In this document: positions 46,239-57,325 of the stretch, in pieces
Layout of the letters: every line of letters starts with the position of its first letter
Numbering within the stretch: position 1 is the first letter of the stretch
Origin: Bacteroidota bacterium
GTDB lineage: Bacteria > Bacteroidota > Bacteroidia > Cytophagales > Cyclobacteriaceae
Length of the DNA stretch: 64,000 bases
Reading direction: 5' to 3'
Assembly (NCBI GenBank): GCA_018267285.1
Contig: JAFDYU010000014.1
Location: 1-64,000 of the forward strand
Program-made: the position numbers and the translations under genes
Notes under the pieces: generated by a model
Told to the model about the DNA's origin: nothing
Databases searched by the model: none
Seen by the model: the letters and a program-made list of their open reading frames with translations, nothing else

Positions 46239-46393
46239 CATAAAAAATACAGCAAAAAAAAGCAAACCATTAAAAACTTATGAAAGAAAACTGACCGCAA
46301 CACCTTCAAATTTATATTGCTAGAACCAGGTTCAGGCTCTATACAAACCACTTGTAAGCACTTTGTATTTAATGCTAACTAAATTTAAAACTT

Positions 46394-49300
46394 ATGCGAA
46401 AACTTTATGATTTTAAACCCCCTCAAGCGGAGAATTCAGTTCTAAGCAAGCCATTGCTTTCCTTCAAAACGTGCGTCTTTGCACTGACTTTTGGAATCAT
46501 GTTGCTTACGAACATGGCTTATGCTCAAGAGCGAACAATTACAGGCAAAGTAACTGCTGCCGATGACGGCACCGCAATGCCCGGTGTCAACATTCTTGTA
46601 AAAGGCACTACGGTTGGCACCACTACAGATGCCGAAGGAGCTTATTCTATATCTGTCACCCCTGATGCAGTTTTGATTTTCAGCTTTATTGGAATGAAGA
46701 CGAAAGAGGTTTCAGTGGGTGCATTTTCAAAACTTGATGTGAGCATGGAAACAGATGCCTCACAATTGAGCGAAGTAGTAGTTGTAGGTTATGGTGAACA
46801 AAACAAGACGAACCTCACCGGTGCTGTTGCAACCATAAATACTAAGAATGCTTTCGACTCCCGACCCATTGCAGACGCTAGCCGTGGCCTTCAAGGCATG
46901 GCTCCTGGAATGAGCATCGATTTTGCAAGTGGTCAGGTGGGTACAGATCCGGTAATCCGGATTCGCGGGCAGATTTCATCGATGCAAGGTGCTTCACAGC
47001 CCTTGATTCTGTTGGACAATGTGGAAATTCCTTCTATACAATTAGTTAATCCACAAGACATTGAATCGATATCAGTTTTGAAAGATGCGGCCTCCGCCTC
47101 TATTTATGGAGCCAAAGGCGCATTTGGTGTAATCCTGATTACTTCCAAAAAAGGCACCAAGAAAGAAAGCGTATCGGTTTCGTACCAGGGCAACGTTTCC
47201 TTCCAAAATATTTCTAGAAACATGCAAATGGCTGGCGTTGACGGTCTGCGCTATGCACTGGATGCTGCTGAACGGCCGGAGGTTGGGGGAACAAAAGCGG
47301 GTGCGTTTATACTAACTGACGAGACAAGCTACGCCAAGGCAGTACAATGGCAGCAAACGTACGGCAAGAGTGTGAAATGGAATGATCCCATTTTGTATGG
47401 CCGCGACTATTATTATGATCCTGGAGCCGGTGGCGTATTTGGTCTGCGCACGTACGATCCTTTTAAAGCTATCGTTCGATCATGGGCACCCACCTCCATT
47501 AACAACTTATCCATCAATGGCAGATCCGGAAACACAGGTTTCAACATCGGCATTGGTTATACCGGGCAAAGCGGTATGAACAAAGCCGCTAAGAAAGACC
47601 AGTTTCAACGCTACAATGCTTCGGTTCAATTGAATACGGAAGTAAACAAATGGTTGAAAGTGAATTATGGAGGTATGTTCTCAAAACGGATAACGAGCTA
47701 TCCCAATGCAAGCCCGACAAGTACGGCCGATCCCTTTTTGTATCTCTACCGTTGGTCTGAACTAATGCCTAATGGAGCAGCCGAAAATGGCGTTTTGGGT
47801 TATGGCCCTTATCAGCAATTTCATGACGCGGCTACCGCTACGTTGGATAACAATTTTGCTAACGTAAACGCAGGCCTGACACTAACACCCACAAAAGATT
47901 GGATGATTAATTTCAATTATACCTTTAACAACGAAGAGAACGTCAACAACCGCCCGGGTACACGTTTCTATGCCGCAGACACCTGGCAAATCTACAACGG
48001 TGGTATGCAACCGGTGAATGACGCCAATGGAAACCCGGTTTATGTAGACAACACAGGTCAAGTGGTAGACGCCTCGGCCTCAGGGGCTATGCGTGATTAC
48101 AGAATGGGCGTGGGGTATATCACCGGAGCCGGTAATTCACCCGACAACATGTACCGGGCAGCACAAAACAATCAGCGCAGCACGATCAACTTGTATAGCA
48201 CATACGACTTGAGAATACAGGAAGACCACGCCTTCAAGCTCATGGTTGGTATGAACCGGGTGGGCTATAAAACAGAATACAACTGGTCGCAGGTCACACA
48301 ATTAATTGACTATACAAACCCTCAATTTAACCTTGCCACGGGTATGCAGACTGCGGGCGGTGACAAAGGCTGGGATTCCCAATTAGGGTTTTTCGGACGC
48401 CTTAATTACAACTATCAGGGAAAATATCTTTTGGAAGCCAATATCAGGCGCGATGCGTCTTCCAAATTTCCCAAAGACCTGAGATGGGCAACCTTTCCTT
48501 CGTTTTCGGCAGGTTGGCACCTTGACAAAGAAGCGTTTATGGATTTCAGCAAAAGCTTCCTCGATCAATTTAAAATCCGAGCTTCCTGGGGTTCCATTGG
48601 TGACCAAACTGTGCCCAATGGCCTCTACGTGCCTACGCTAAGTGGTTCGCAAACCAGTTGGCTTATAGGCGGTGCGAAGCCTTATCAATTTTCAACACCT
48701 GCCGCTGTATCTTCATCAATCGGGTGGCAAAATATCTCGACACTGGATATCGGTGCTGATATACGCGTACTTAATAATGCGTTAGGGTTGACGGTGGATT
48801 GGTATCAACGCGATACACAAGGAATGATCGTTCCTGAAGCAGGTCTTCCGGCAACGTACGGTACAGGCGCACCGTACGGTAACAATGGTTCGCTGCAAAC
48901 AAAGGGTATTGAGTTTACCCTTAACTACAATCACGCTTTCGGTAATGGATTGTCTATGAATTTCGTTGCGATGGCCTCCAACCCTATTACAAAAATCACT
49001 AAATATGGAACTGTTACCTCAATCGATGATTGGTATGTAGGCAAAACCTACGGTGAGATTTGGGGATATCAAACCGATCGCCTATTTCAAAAAAGCGACT
49101 TTGTATACAATAACCCGGGCGATGCAGCCCCTGCAACTGCAGTTGTAAACGGCAGAACTGTATATCAATTTGCCGATGGAAGCACCCCCATACAGGGAAA
49201 AGAGGTACTGTCGGGCGCTGGTTCTTCTTCCAGCTTTAAATTTGGCCCTGGCGATGTAAAGTTTAAAGACCTCAACCACGATGGTGTCATTAGCCCGGGC

Positions 49301-49960
49301 TCAAGAACAACAAACGACCACGGTGATTTAAAAGTGATCGGTAACTCTACGCCACGTTGGCAATACAGTTTCAGGGCTGGTGCAAATTGGAAAGGATTTG
49401 ACTTCAGTTTCTTCCTCCAAGGCGTTGGCAGCCGCCAACTTTGGGGAAATGGATCATTGGCTATTCCTGGGTATAACTCATCCGATGGTGGTATGCCTCA
49501 GGCTATTGCCGGCAACTACTGGCGCGAAGACCGCACCGGTGCTTTCTATCCTCGTGCTTGGAATCAAGGATCTAACTATGTTGGCAATAACATGCAGCCT
49601 CAATCAAGGTATTTGCTCAATATGGCATATCTGAGAGTTAAAAACATACAATTTGGTTACAACTTGCCGCAGTCGGTTGTACAAAAAGCACACCTCACGA
49701 AAGTGCGTATTTATGTTTCGTTGGAAAACTTTTTCACGTTCTCTCATTTGGGCACGCTTCCCATCGATCCGGAAAACATACCCGGTGTAACGAGTGTGTA
49801 TAACGCCAGCAATTCCATCAACAACGGAGGTTTTGGTAACGCTGTTATTGGCAGCCCCAGTGGTACTTCTTCTATGGTTGGTACTAGTTCGTTCCCACGT
49901 ACCGGGATGAGTATTCCTACTTTCAAGAGTGCATCGGGCGGGGTTCAAGTAACTTTTTAA
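46394..49960 (+). CDS. SusC/RagA-family TonB-linked outer-membrane transporter
   Basis: An 1188-residue protein. A signal segment (FALTFGIMLLTNMAYAQ) precedes a carboxypeptidase-regulatory-like beta-sandwich (ITGKVTAADDGTAMPGVNILVKGT). The TonB box region SEVVVVGYG, the plug domain (PLILLDNVEIP, DIESISVLKDAASASIYGAKG) and a large 22-stranded barrel follow. There is no STN domain, so direct anti-sigma signalling is not expected. It imports glycans or other oligomers with its SusD partner, 11 bases downstream. It is the first gene of a locus controlled by the divergent DeoR-type gene. Confidence 0.96.
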   Translation: MRKLYDFKPPQAENSVLSKPLLSFKTCVFALTFGIMLLTNMAYAQERTITGKVTAADDGTAMPGVNILVKGTTVGTTTDAEGAYSISVTPDAVLIFSFIGMKTKEVSVGAFSKLDVSMETDASQLSEVVVVGYGEQNKTNLTGAVATINTKNAFDSRPIADASRGLQGMAPGMSIDFASGQVGTDPVIRIRGQISSMQGASQPLILLDNVEIPSIQLVNPQDIESISVLKDAASASIYGAKGAFGVILITSKKGTKKESVSVSYQGNVSFQNISRNMQMAGVDGLRYALDAAERPEVGGTKAGAFILTDETSYAKAVQWQQTYGKSVKWNDPILYGRDYYYDPGAGGVFGLRTYDPFKAIVRSWAPTSINNLSINGRSGNTGFNIGIGYTGQSGMNKAAKKDQFQRYNASVQLNTEVNKWLKVNYGGMFSKRITSYPNASPTSTADPFLYLYRWSELMPNGAAENGVLGYGPYQQFHDAATATLDNNFANVNAGLTLTPTKDWMINFNYTFNNEENVNNRPGTRFYAADTWQIYNGGMQPVNDANGNPVYVDNTGQVVDASASGAMRDYRMGVGYITGAGNSPDNMYRAAQNNQRSTINLYSTYDLRIQEDHAFKLMVGMNRVGYKTEYNWSQVTQLIDYTNPQFNLATGMQTAGGDKGWDSQLGFFGRLNYNYQGKYLLEANIRRDASSKFPKDLRWATFPSFSAGWHLDKEAFMDFSKSFLDQFKIRASWGSIGDQTVPNGLYVPTLSGSQTSWLIGGAKPYQFSTPAAVSSSIGWQNISTLDIGADIRVLNNALGLTVDWYQRDTQGMIVPEAGLPATYGTGAPYGNNGSLQTKGIEFTLNYNHAFGNGLSMNFVAMASNPITKITKYGTVTSIDDWYVGKTYGEIWGYQTDRLFQKSDFVYNNPGDAAPATAVVNGRTVYQFADGSTPIQGKEVLSGAGSSSSFKFGPGDVKFKDLNHDGVISPGSRTTNDHGDLKVIGNSTPRWQYSFRAGANWKGFDFSFFLQGVGSRQLWGNGSLAIPGYNSSDGGMPQAIAGNYWREDRTGAFYPRAWNQGSNYVGNNMQPQSRYLLNMAYLRVKNIQFGYNLPQSVVQKAHLTKVRIYVSLENFFTFSHLGTLPIDPENIPGVTSVYNASNSINNGGFGNAVIGSPSGTSSMVGTSSFPRTGMSIPTFKSASGGVQVTF

Positions 49961-49971
49961 ACATTAGAATC

Positions 49972-51831
49972 ATGAGAAAATATTCAATCATACTTTTAAT
50001 CGCGATATCTATTGGGGGTTGTAACGATTTCCTTACCCGCCCTCAATTAACCAGCGAGACGGACGAAACCTATTGGACAAACGAAAACAACGTGCGTCTT
50101 TTCGCCAATGGTTTTTATAGCAACTACTTTACAGGGTATAATACCGGTTTCGCCTGGGATTATGTCCCGGGAAACACCGGTGGCGGATATAATTTTGCAG
50201 ATGACTTCGCCAATGCCGGAATGCAAACTCCCTTCGATGCACAAGTTCCCGCTTCGTTAGCATCAACTTCCGAGGAGATCTATATGCAGTCAAAATACTC
50301 AGGCCCAAGATGGAATTTTGCATGGGTACGCAAGGCCAATCTGTTTTTGGATCGGGTAAACGGCATGAAAACCGGCTCTTTAACCGCTGAAGCTCGTGCA
50401 CACTGGAGCGCAGTAGCTCGTTTCTTCAGGGGTTACGAATACAGCCGTTTGGTAGAAGTGTTTGGCAACGTACCTTATTATAACAGCGTGGTGAGCGATG
50501 GCGATATTGCCGGCTTGTACAAAGACAGAGATGACCGCGGCTTGGTGATGGACAGTGTGTACAATGATTTCAATTATGTGTTGAACAACATGCGGTTATC
50601 CGATGGCAACGCTCAATACTTGAACCGTTACATTGCCGCAGGGTTTATTTCGCGATTCATGTTGTTTGAAGGCACTTGGCAGAAATACCACAATGGCGAT
50701 AACACAAGGGCAACGAAGTACCTTCAACTGGCGGTGCAGGCGGGTGATCTGGTTATCAATTCTGGCAAATGGAGCTTCACCAGCGATTTCCGTTCGCTGT
50801 TTGGTGCGGCATCGGGAACTCTTATCAATAATCCAGAAATACTTTTATCCAGAACCTATTCTACTGCATTATTGGTCATGCACTCGGTAGCTTCCTATGC
50901 TAATTTATCACAGTTGCAGCCTTATGGTGCTAATTTGGATTTGATAAAATCGTTTATCGCTATTGACGGCCAACCGTACAAGTTATCCAGCGTACCCAAT
51001 GCTACGAACTTGGATATAGCAAGCCTTATTACAACCCGCGATCCTCGTTTTGAGGCCACCTTTTGGAAACAACCAAATGGAAACTCAGCTACCCTGCTTT
51101 ATTGCGATAAATTTATCGACCGCACAGGGCCTAACGATTATGCTACGGGCGCTAGTGTTCCAGCTCAGTACCAGTCGAGCACCAACAACAACGATGCACC
51201 GGTGATGCGCTTAGCGGAAGTAGTACTGAATTGGGTTGAAGCCAAAGCAGAACTCGGAATTGTAACCCAAACTGATTTGGATGCTTCCATCAATGCGATA
51301 CGTAACCGTCCATTGGATGCTACCGCTATAGCCAATGGCGTTCAAAAAACAGCTCCCCTGTCGTTGGCGGCTTTACCCAACGATCCGGATCGCGATGCCG
51401 ATGTATCTGCTTTGCTTTGGGAAATTCGCAGAGAGCGAAGAATGGAGTTTGTGTTTGAGCATACTCGTTTGTTGGACATTAAGCGCTGGGGAAAAATCAA
51501 CTACATGGATGCAACCGTTAAGCCCGATATCCTTTTAGGCCCTTGGTACGATTTCAATGGTAACAGTTTGGTGGCCGGGTCGTCCGTAGTGCCCACCTCA
51601 TATCTAATTGCTGCTAAACAAGGCCTCCTGAAAGTGCAACATGCAGATGGCACCGTTGTTACTTATGACGGCACCAATGCAGTAGATATGGTGGGTTATT
51701 ACATCCCCGTCAATGCGGTAAACCGCGATGCTTTTACGGATAGAGTCTATTTGTGCCCCGTGGGATTGAACGAAATTGCCCAGTACCAAGCTAAAGGCTA
51801 CACTCTTTCCCAAACAGCCGGCTGGCAATAA
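49972..51831 (+). CDS. SusD/RagB-family surface lipoprotein
   Basis: A 619-residue protein with a lipobox (IAISIGGCNDFL) and helical TPR-like SusD fold. It has the usual N-terminal DETYWTNENNVRLFANGFY, the central VARFFRGYEYSRLVEVFGNVPYY, and the C-terminal MRLAEVVLNWVEAKAELG and EIRRERRMEFVFEHTRLLDIKRWG. It binds substrate outside and docks on SusC. Its 3' end is followed by a strong hairpin. Confidence 0.95.
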   Translation: MRKYSIILLIAISIGGCNDFLTRPQLTSETDETYWTNENNVRLFANGFYSNYFTGYNTGFAWDYVPGNTGGGYNFADDFANAGMQTPFDAQVPASLASTSEEIYMQSKYSGPRWNFAWVRKANLFLDRVNGMKTGSLTAEARAHWSAVARFFRGYEYSRLVEVFGNVPYYNSVVSDGDIAGLYKDRDDRGLVMDSVYNDFNYVLNNMRLSDGNAQYLNRYIAAGFISRFMLFEGTWQKYHNGDNTRATKYLQLAVQAGDLVINSGKWSFTSDFRSLFGAASGTLINNPEILLSRTYSTALLVMHSVASYANLSQLQPYGANLDLIKSFIAIDGQPYKLSSVPNATNLDIASLITTRDPRFEATFWKQPNGNSATLLYCDKFIDRTGPNDYATGASVPAQYQSSTNNNDAPVMRLAEVVLNWVEAKAELGIVTQTDLDASINAIRNRPLDATAIANGVQKTAPLSLAALPNDPDRDADVSALLWEIRRERRMEFVFEHTRLLDIKRWGKINYMDATVKPDILLGPWYDFNGNSLVAGSSVVPTSYLIAAKQGLLKVQHADGTVVTYDGTNAVDMVGYYIPVNAVNRDAFTDRVYLCPVGLNEIAQYQAKGYTLSQTAGWQ

Positions 51832-51876
51832 CCCGTTACACTGAACTGAGATCAGTCACAAATGAAAAGAAAAGAA

Positions 51877-51954
51877 GCCGTATCAAAAGTAAATATTTGC
51901 GAGGTTGAGTGAGTCGAAACTCAGACTGACATTCGGAGATACTTTTGATACGGC
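51877..51954 (+). terminator. Large hairpin between susD and the phosphoesterase
   Basis: A 15-bp perfect stem GCCGTATCAAAAGTA (51877-51891) and TACTTTTGATACGGC (51940-51954) encloses 48 bases. An inner short stem TGAGT/ACTCA lies within the loop. The end is followed by CTATTTTC rather than a clean T-run. It could be an attenuating terminator that lowers expression of the phosphoesterase relative to susCD, or a processed site. Confidence 0.6.
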
Positions 51955-51985
51955 CTATTTTCTTCTTAACCTTTAAACAATCATC

Positions 51986-53008
51986 GTGGGTAGCAGACGA
52001 AGTTTTATCAAAAGCGTGTCGCTGGCGAGTGCTGGTTTGGGGCTTTCAATTCCAACGTTAGGTTTTGATAAGTCCAAGGGCTTTTCATTTCTCCATCTCA
52101 CAGACATGCACGTGCGCAGAAAAAGACAAGGGCACAAAGGATATGAAGCCTGTGTGCAATCGGTTAATAAAAAATACAGTACTTCAGATTTTGTGCTGAT
52201 GGGTGGCGATCTGGGTTTCGATGGCAACTACACGGCTAAAGATGAGTTCGTTGACCAATTGGATTTGTATAAAAACATTTCAGATCAATTGACCATGCCC
52301 TACTATAATTCTATTGGCAATCACGATGTGTTGGGGTGGAGTGCACGCAGAAAAGTTTCGCTTGACGATCCGGATCTTGGCAAAAAACTGATCATGGACA
52401 AATTGAAGATGCCAAGCAGCTATTACAGTTTTAACCACAAAGGATGGCATTTTGTGATTTTGGATTCCATCCATCCGGTGCAAACCGAACATGGCCCATC
52501 CTATAAAGCTGCGTTTGGCGATGAGCAACTTGACTGGCTTCGTTTCGACCTCGGTGCTCACCATAAAGTGCCTACCGTAATTGTAACACACGTTGCTGCC
52601 TTCTGTCATATTTCTCAACAAAATGGTAATCCCAAAATGAATGTCGTGGGCAGTATGGTTGTAGAAGATGCGGTTAAATTCAGACACATTATTGAACGAC
52701 ATCATGTTAAGGCTGTACTTCAGGGGCACAGCCATGTACCCGAAGATTATTTTTACAATGGGATATGGTACGTTACTGGCCAGGCTGTATGTGCAGCGTG
52801 GTGGGGTGGCAACTGGAAAGGATTCAAGCCGGGTTACACCGTATTTTATACCGATGAAGAAACACTCCGATGGGAAAGGCAAGAGTTTGATTGGGAACAC
52901 CAATTAGAACCTGAGGATACGTTGGAACGCCAGCGAATAGCCGAACGAGAAGCATTTGAAAAACTGCAGACTCAGTTGATGGAAGAAGAAATTCACACGC
53001 AAAAATGA
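51986..53008 (+). CDS. Calcineurin-like metallophosphoesterase, Tat-exported
   Basis: A 340-residue protein from GTG (MGSRRSFIKSVSLASAGLGL), a textbook twin-arginine signal, so export folded to the periplasm is likely. Metal-binding motifs are in order: Asp40 and His42 in LTDMH, Asp75 in MGGDL, Asn112-His113 in GNHD, His in VTHVAAF and His-Ser-His in QGHSHVP. It belongs to the metallo-dependent phosphatase superfamily; diesters or monoesters both possible. It is downstream of susCD on the same strand, so it probably acts on the imported substrate. Confidence 0.9.
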   Translation: MGSRRSFIKSVSLASAGLGLSIPTLGFDKSKGFSFLHLTDMHVRRKRQGHKGYEACVQSVNKKYSTSDFVLMGGDLGFDGNYTAKDEFVDQLDLYKNISDQLTMPYYNSIGNHDVLGWSARRKVSLDDPDLGKKLIMDKLKMPSSYYSFNHKGWHFVILDSIHPVQTEHGPSYKAAFGDEQLDWLRFDLGAHHKVPTVIVTHVAAFCHISQQNGNPKMNVVGSMVVEDAVKFRHIIERHHVKAVLQGHSHVPEDYFYNGIWYVTGQAVCAAWWGGNWKGFKPGYTVFYTDEETLRWERQEFDWEHQLEPEDTLERQRIAEREAFEKLQTQLMEEEIHTQK

Positions 53009-53094
53009 TAGCCCCGTTAAAATTCTCTCATGCGTGATAACAGTTACTAAAGACAAGCCAATAATTATTAGGGTTTTTATTGGTGTTTACTACG

Positions 53095-53126
53095 GTACGT
53101 TCGGCAAGTCCGAACGTACTTTTTTT
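53095..53126 (+). terminator. Rho-independent terminator after the phosphoesterase gene
   Basis: Ten-base stem GTACGTTCGG/CCGAACGTAC (53095-53104 and 53110-53119) with loop CAAGT, followed by seven T. It separates the phosphoesterase from the GHL10 gene. Confidence 0.92.
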
Positions 53127-53243
53127 CTATTCCTAACAAATGTGTACGCAGAACAACTATGTTAAGCTCATTTAAGACAATCGGTTGTACGAAACGATCC
53201 AACACAAACCCAACGTGAACCTCCACCTACTATTTATTTTATT

Positions 53244-54821
53244 TTGAAAAAATTATTTCGAATAGTTGCCGTCTTTGTATTCATTTCATTTGTTGAATGT
53301 AGCCTGGTCTATCCGCAAGCACCCAAGCACGAATTTCGGGGTGTGTGGGTCGCTTCCGTGGCAAATATTGACTGGCCCTCCAAATCAACGCTCACCGTTG
53401 ACGAGCAACAAGCTGAGTTTAAAAAGTTGATAGCCCTTCATCGAGCCAATGGCATGAATTCCCTGATTGTTCAGGTAAGGCCCTGTGCCGATGCACTCTA
53501 TCCTTCACGTTATGAGCCTTGGTCGAAATGGTTAACCGGCAAAACAGGACAATCTCCCCTACCTTATTACGACCCCCTAAAATTTATGGTAGATGAAGCC
53601 CACGCACACGGCTTAGAATTTCACGCGTGGTTCAATCCCTATCGTGCTGCAATGGATGTCGACAAAAAAGGAATCGACAGTTCAAGTCTTGTGTTTAAAA
53701 ACCCCTCGTGGTTTTTGAAGTATGGCAGCAACTATTATTTCGACCCCGGATTGCCACAAGCAAGAAAACATGTGATTGATGTCATTTTGGAAGTGGTCAA
53801 TCAATACGACATTGACGGTGTTCATTTTGACGATTACTTCTATCCATACAAAATTAAGGGGCTCGAATTTCCAGACAGCGCATCTTTTGCTTTATACGGA
53901 AAAAAATTTACGGACCTATCCGACTGGAGAAGAAACAATGTCAATCTGTTAATCAAAGCGCTGAGTGATAGCATCCGTGCTGTAAAACCTCATGTGCAAT
54001 TTGGGATAAGTCCGTTTGCTGTATGGCGCAATCAGGATAAAGATTCGACAGGCTCTGCTACAAAAGCAGGTCAAACCTGCTATGACGATTTGTATGCCGA
54101 TGTGCTCAAGTGGCAAAAAGAGAAGTGGGTCGATTATGTTATCCCACAAATTTATTGGAGTATTGGGTTTGAGGTTGCCAACTACAAAATCATTGCTGAG
54201 TGGTGGAACAAAAACAGTTATGGCGTTCCGGTTTACGTTGGCCAGGCTGTTTATCGGATTAATGGTACCACCAAAGACGAGCGATGGAAAGAGCCCAATC
54301 AAATGCCCCAACAAATCCGACTTAACCGCTCGCTCAAAAATATTTACGGAAGTGCGTTTTTTAGTTCAAAGTCATTTATAGCTAATCCACTTGGGTTCAA
54401 TGATTCGTTGCAATCAAAACTATATCGAACGCTGGCGTTGCCCATAGAAACCAGAAAGCGCAATTTGAATGCCGTACGCAACTATTCGTTACAGTTTATC
54501 GCTCATGCAGAGGGCATACAATTGTTATGGCGTGAACAAATGGATACGGTCCTCAATTCACATCATCGTTATGTTATTTACCGATTCGAAAAAAATAATA
54601 TCAATCTTAATGAAGCAAGTAATATAATCGCCATCCTTCCTGCTTTAAATAATCTTGCCTTTCAAAATTTCATTGATCGAACCGCCAAGCTGGGAAAGAA
54701 ATACCGTTACGTGGTTACCGCTTTAGATATTTACAATCACGAGAGTGAAGCAAGGGTCGCATATCCGGTGGTAAAGAAAAAATCGTATTGGAAAATATTT
54801 CCACCCGTTACAATTCCTTAG
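53244..54821 (+). CDS. GHL10/DUF187 (YddW/DigH-like) glycosyl hydrolase family protein
   Basis: A 525-residue protein from TTG (MKKLFRIVAVFVFISFVECS). The signal segment contains a Cys near 20 that may be a lipobox. The (beta/alpha)8 domain has EFRGVWVASVANIDWPSKS at the start, SLIVQVRPCADALYPS, GLEFHAWFNPYRA, YDIDGVHFDDYFYPY with likely catalytic Asp residues, and VDYVIPQIYW. This is the GHL10 (DUF187) family, of which E. coli YddW/DigH cuts denuded peptidoglycan glycans. A C-terminal fibronectin-like segment follows. It lies after a terminator, so it may have its own promoter. Confidence 0.88.
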   Translation: MKKLFRIVAVFVFISFVECSLVYPQAPKHEFRGVWVASVANIDWPSKSTLTVDEQQAEFKKLIALHRANGMNSLIVQVRPCADALYPSRYEPWSKWLTGKTGQSPLPYYDPLKFMVDEAHAHGLEFHAWFNPYRAAMDVDKKGIDSSSLVFKNPSWFLKYGSNYYFDPGLPQARKHVIDVILEVVNQYDIDGVHFDDYFYPYKIKGLEFPDSASFALYGKKFTDLSDWRRNNVNLLIKALSDSIRAVKPHVQFGISPFAVWRNQDKDSTGSATKAGQTCYDDLYADVLKWQKEKWVDYVIPQIYWSIGFEVANYKIIAEWWNKNSYGVPVYVGQAVYRINGTTKDERWKEPNQMPQQIRLNRSLKNIYGSAFFSSKSFIANPLGFNDSLQSKLYRTLALPIETRKRNLNAVRNYSLQFIAHAEGIQLLWREQMDTVLNSHHRYVIYRFEKNNINLNEASNIIAILPALNNLAFQNFIDRTAKLGKKYRYVVTALDIYNHESEARVAYPVVKKKSYWKIFPPVTIP

Positions 54822-54978
54822 TGTCTGTTTAAACGAAAAGCTGGGGTATCTCGAGTACCCAAGGGATAATAAATCCATACACAATAAAACCACCAATACT
54901 TTATTCTGGAATTTGCAGGAAGGTAAAATAATCTTTGCCTCCTGCCATTTTTGATTTGATACCAACAGCCCACATTAA

Positions 54979-56625
<1,647 letters not shown>

Positions 56626-56655
56626 TCCTACTTGATTTTCAAAAAAATCTGATAT

Positions 56656-56689
56656 AAAAAAAGGGATACATTTCTGCATCCCTTTTTTT
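56656..56689. terminator. Bidirectional terminator between ABC-F and TM2 genes
   Basis: A 12-bp perfect stem AAAAAAAGGGAT/ATCCCTTTTTTT (56656-56667 and 56678-56689) with a 10-base loop. Poly-A and poly-T flanks allow it to end both convergent transcripts. Confidence 0.92.
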
Positions 56690-56705
56690 AAAAACATTTA
56701 TAGGA

Positions 56706-57110
56706 TTATCCCCACATAAAGAATTTATTGCTACCCACGTACTTGCCGATATCCTCGTTGTCGATAATCAGTACGATAAAGTCGATCAAAGGCACAATAC
56801 CAAAAATACCACCACAGGTGATAAAATAGTAAAGGATCATAATAGGCTTGGTGCCGAGGTAAACCCTGTGGATGGCAATACCGCCAAGGAAAAAATCAAG
56901 GATAACAGCTATCCATGCGTTTTTGTCGGATGACTGCACGGCAAACGGGTTTGCGATAGAGGCTACATCGGATAATTGAGCAACAACAGGGGTTGCCAAA
57001 TTAAATGCTGCTTCAATGGCCGCATCGTCTACCTGGTAGATTGAAGAGGCCTTGCTGCTGTAGGCAAACCCTACCGTACAGAACAGCGCAAGTAGTAAAA
57101 TTTTTTTCAT
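56706..57110 (-). CDS. TM2 domain-containing protein
   Basis: A 134-residue protein with a signal peptide (LLLALFCTVGFAYSSKA). The TM2 domain occupies about residues 75-134: NAWIAVILDFFLGGIAIHRVYLG then IMILYYFITCGGIFGIVPLIDFIVLI. Such proteins carry two membrane helices joined by a DRF-like turn. Function in bacteria is mostly unknown. It is convergent with the ABC-F gene. Confidence 0.9.
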   Translation of the reverse strand: MKKILLLALFCTVGFAYSSKASSIYQVDDAAIEAAFNLATPVVAQLSDVASIANPFAVQSSDKNAWIAVILDFFLGGIAIHRVYLGTKPIMILYYFITCGGIFGIVPLIDFIVLIIDNEDIGKYVGSNKFFMWG

Positions 57111-57200
57111 AGGTTAAATTTGTTCTTCAAGGATAGAAAAAGGAAAAGAATAATGCAAACAAATTTGAAACTTTGATTCACTAATTTTGTTTAATACCGG

Positions 57201-57286
57201 ATGTTACGCAGGTTCTTCAAAATATTGTCTGCCTGTCCAAAGGACTCCTTCGGAGAGCATGTCTAACACTTTAGCTTGCGTAACAT
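57201..57286. repeat. Inverted repeat ATGTTACGCA/TGCGTAACAT with an inner hairpin
   Basis: Ten-base perfect arms at 57201-57210 and 57277-57286 enclose about 66 bases that hold another partial hairpin (CCAAAGGACTCCTTCGGA). The form looks like a miniature inverted-repeat or leader structure 30-40 bases before the ChlI-like gene. No transposase is present. Confidence 0.6.
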
Positions 57287-57325
57287 TATGTATGTAATTG
57301 TTTCTTTAATTTTTTTAATGTGACC

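Noticed and set aside
52280-52903. 207-codon minus-strand ORF
   Set aside because: It is antisense to the phosphoesterase, whose motifs and signal peptide are clear.
57201-57286. Insertion sequence bounded by inverted repeats
   Set aside because: Only about 66 bases lie between the arms and there is no transposase; at most a miniature element.
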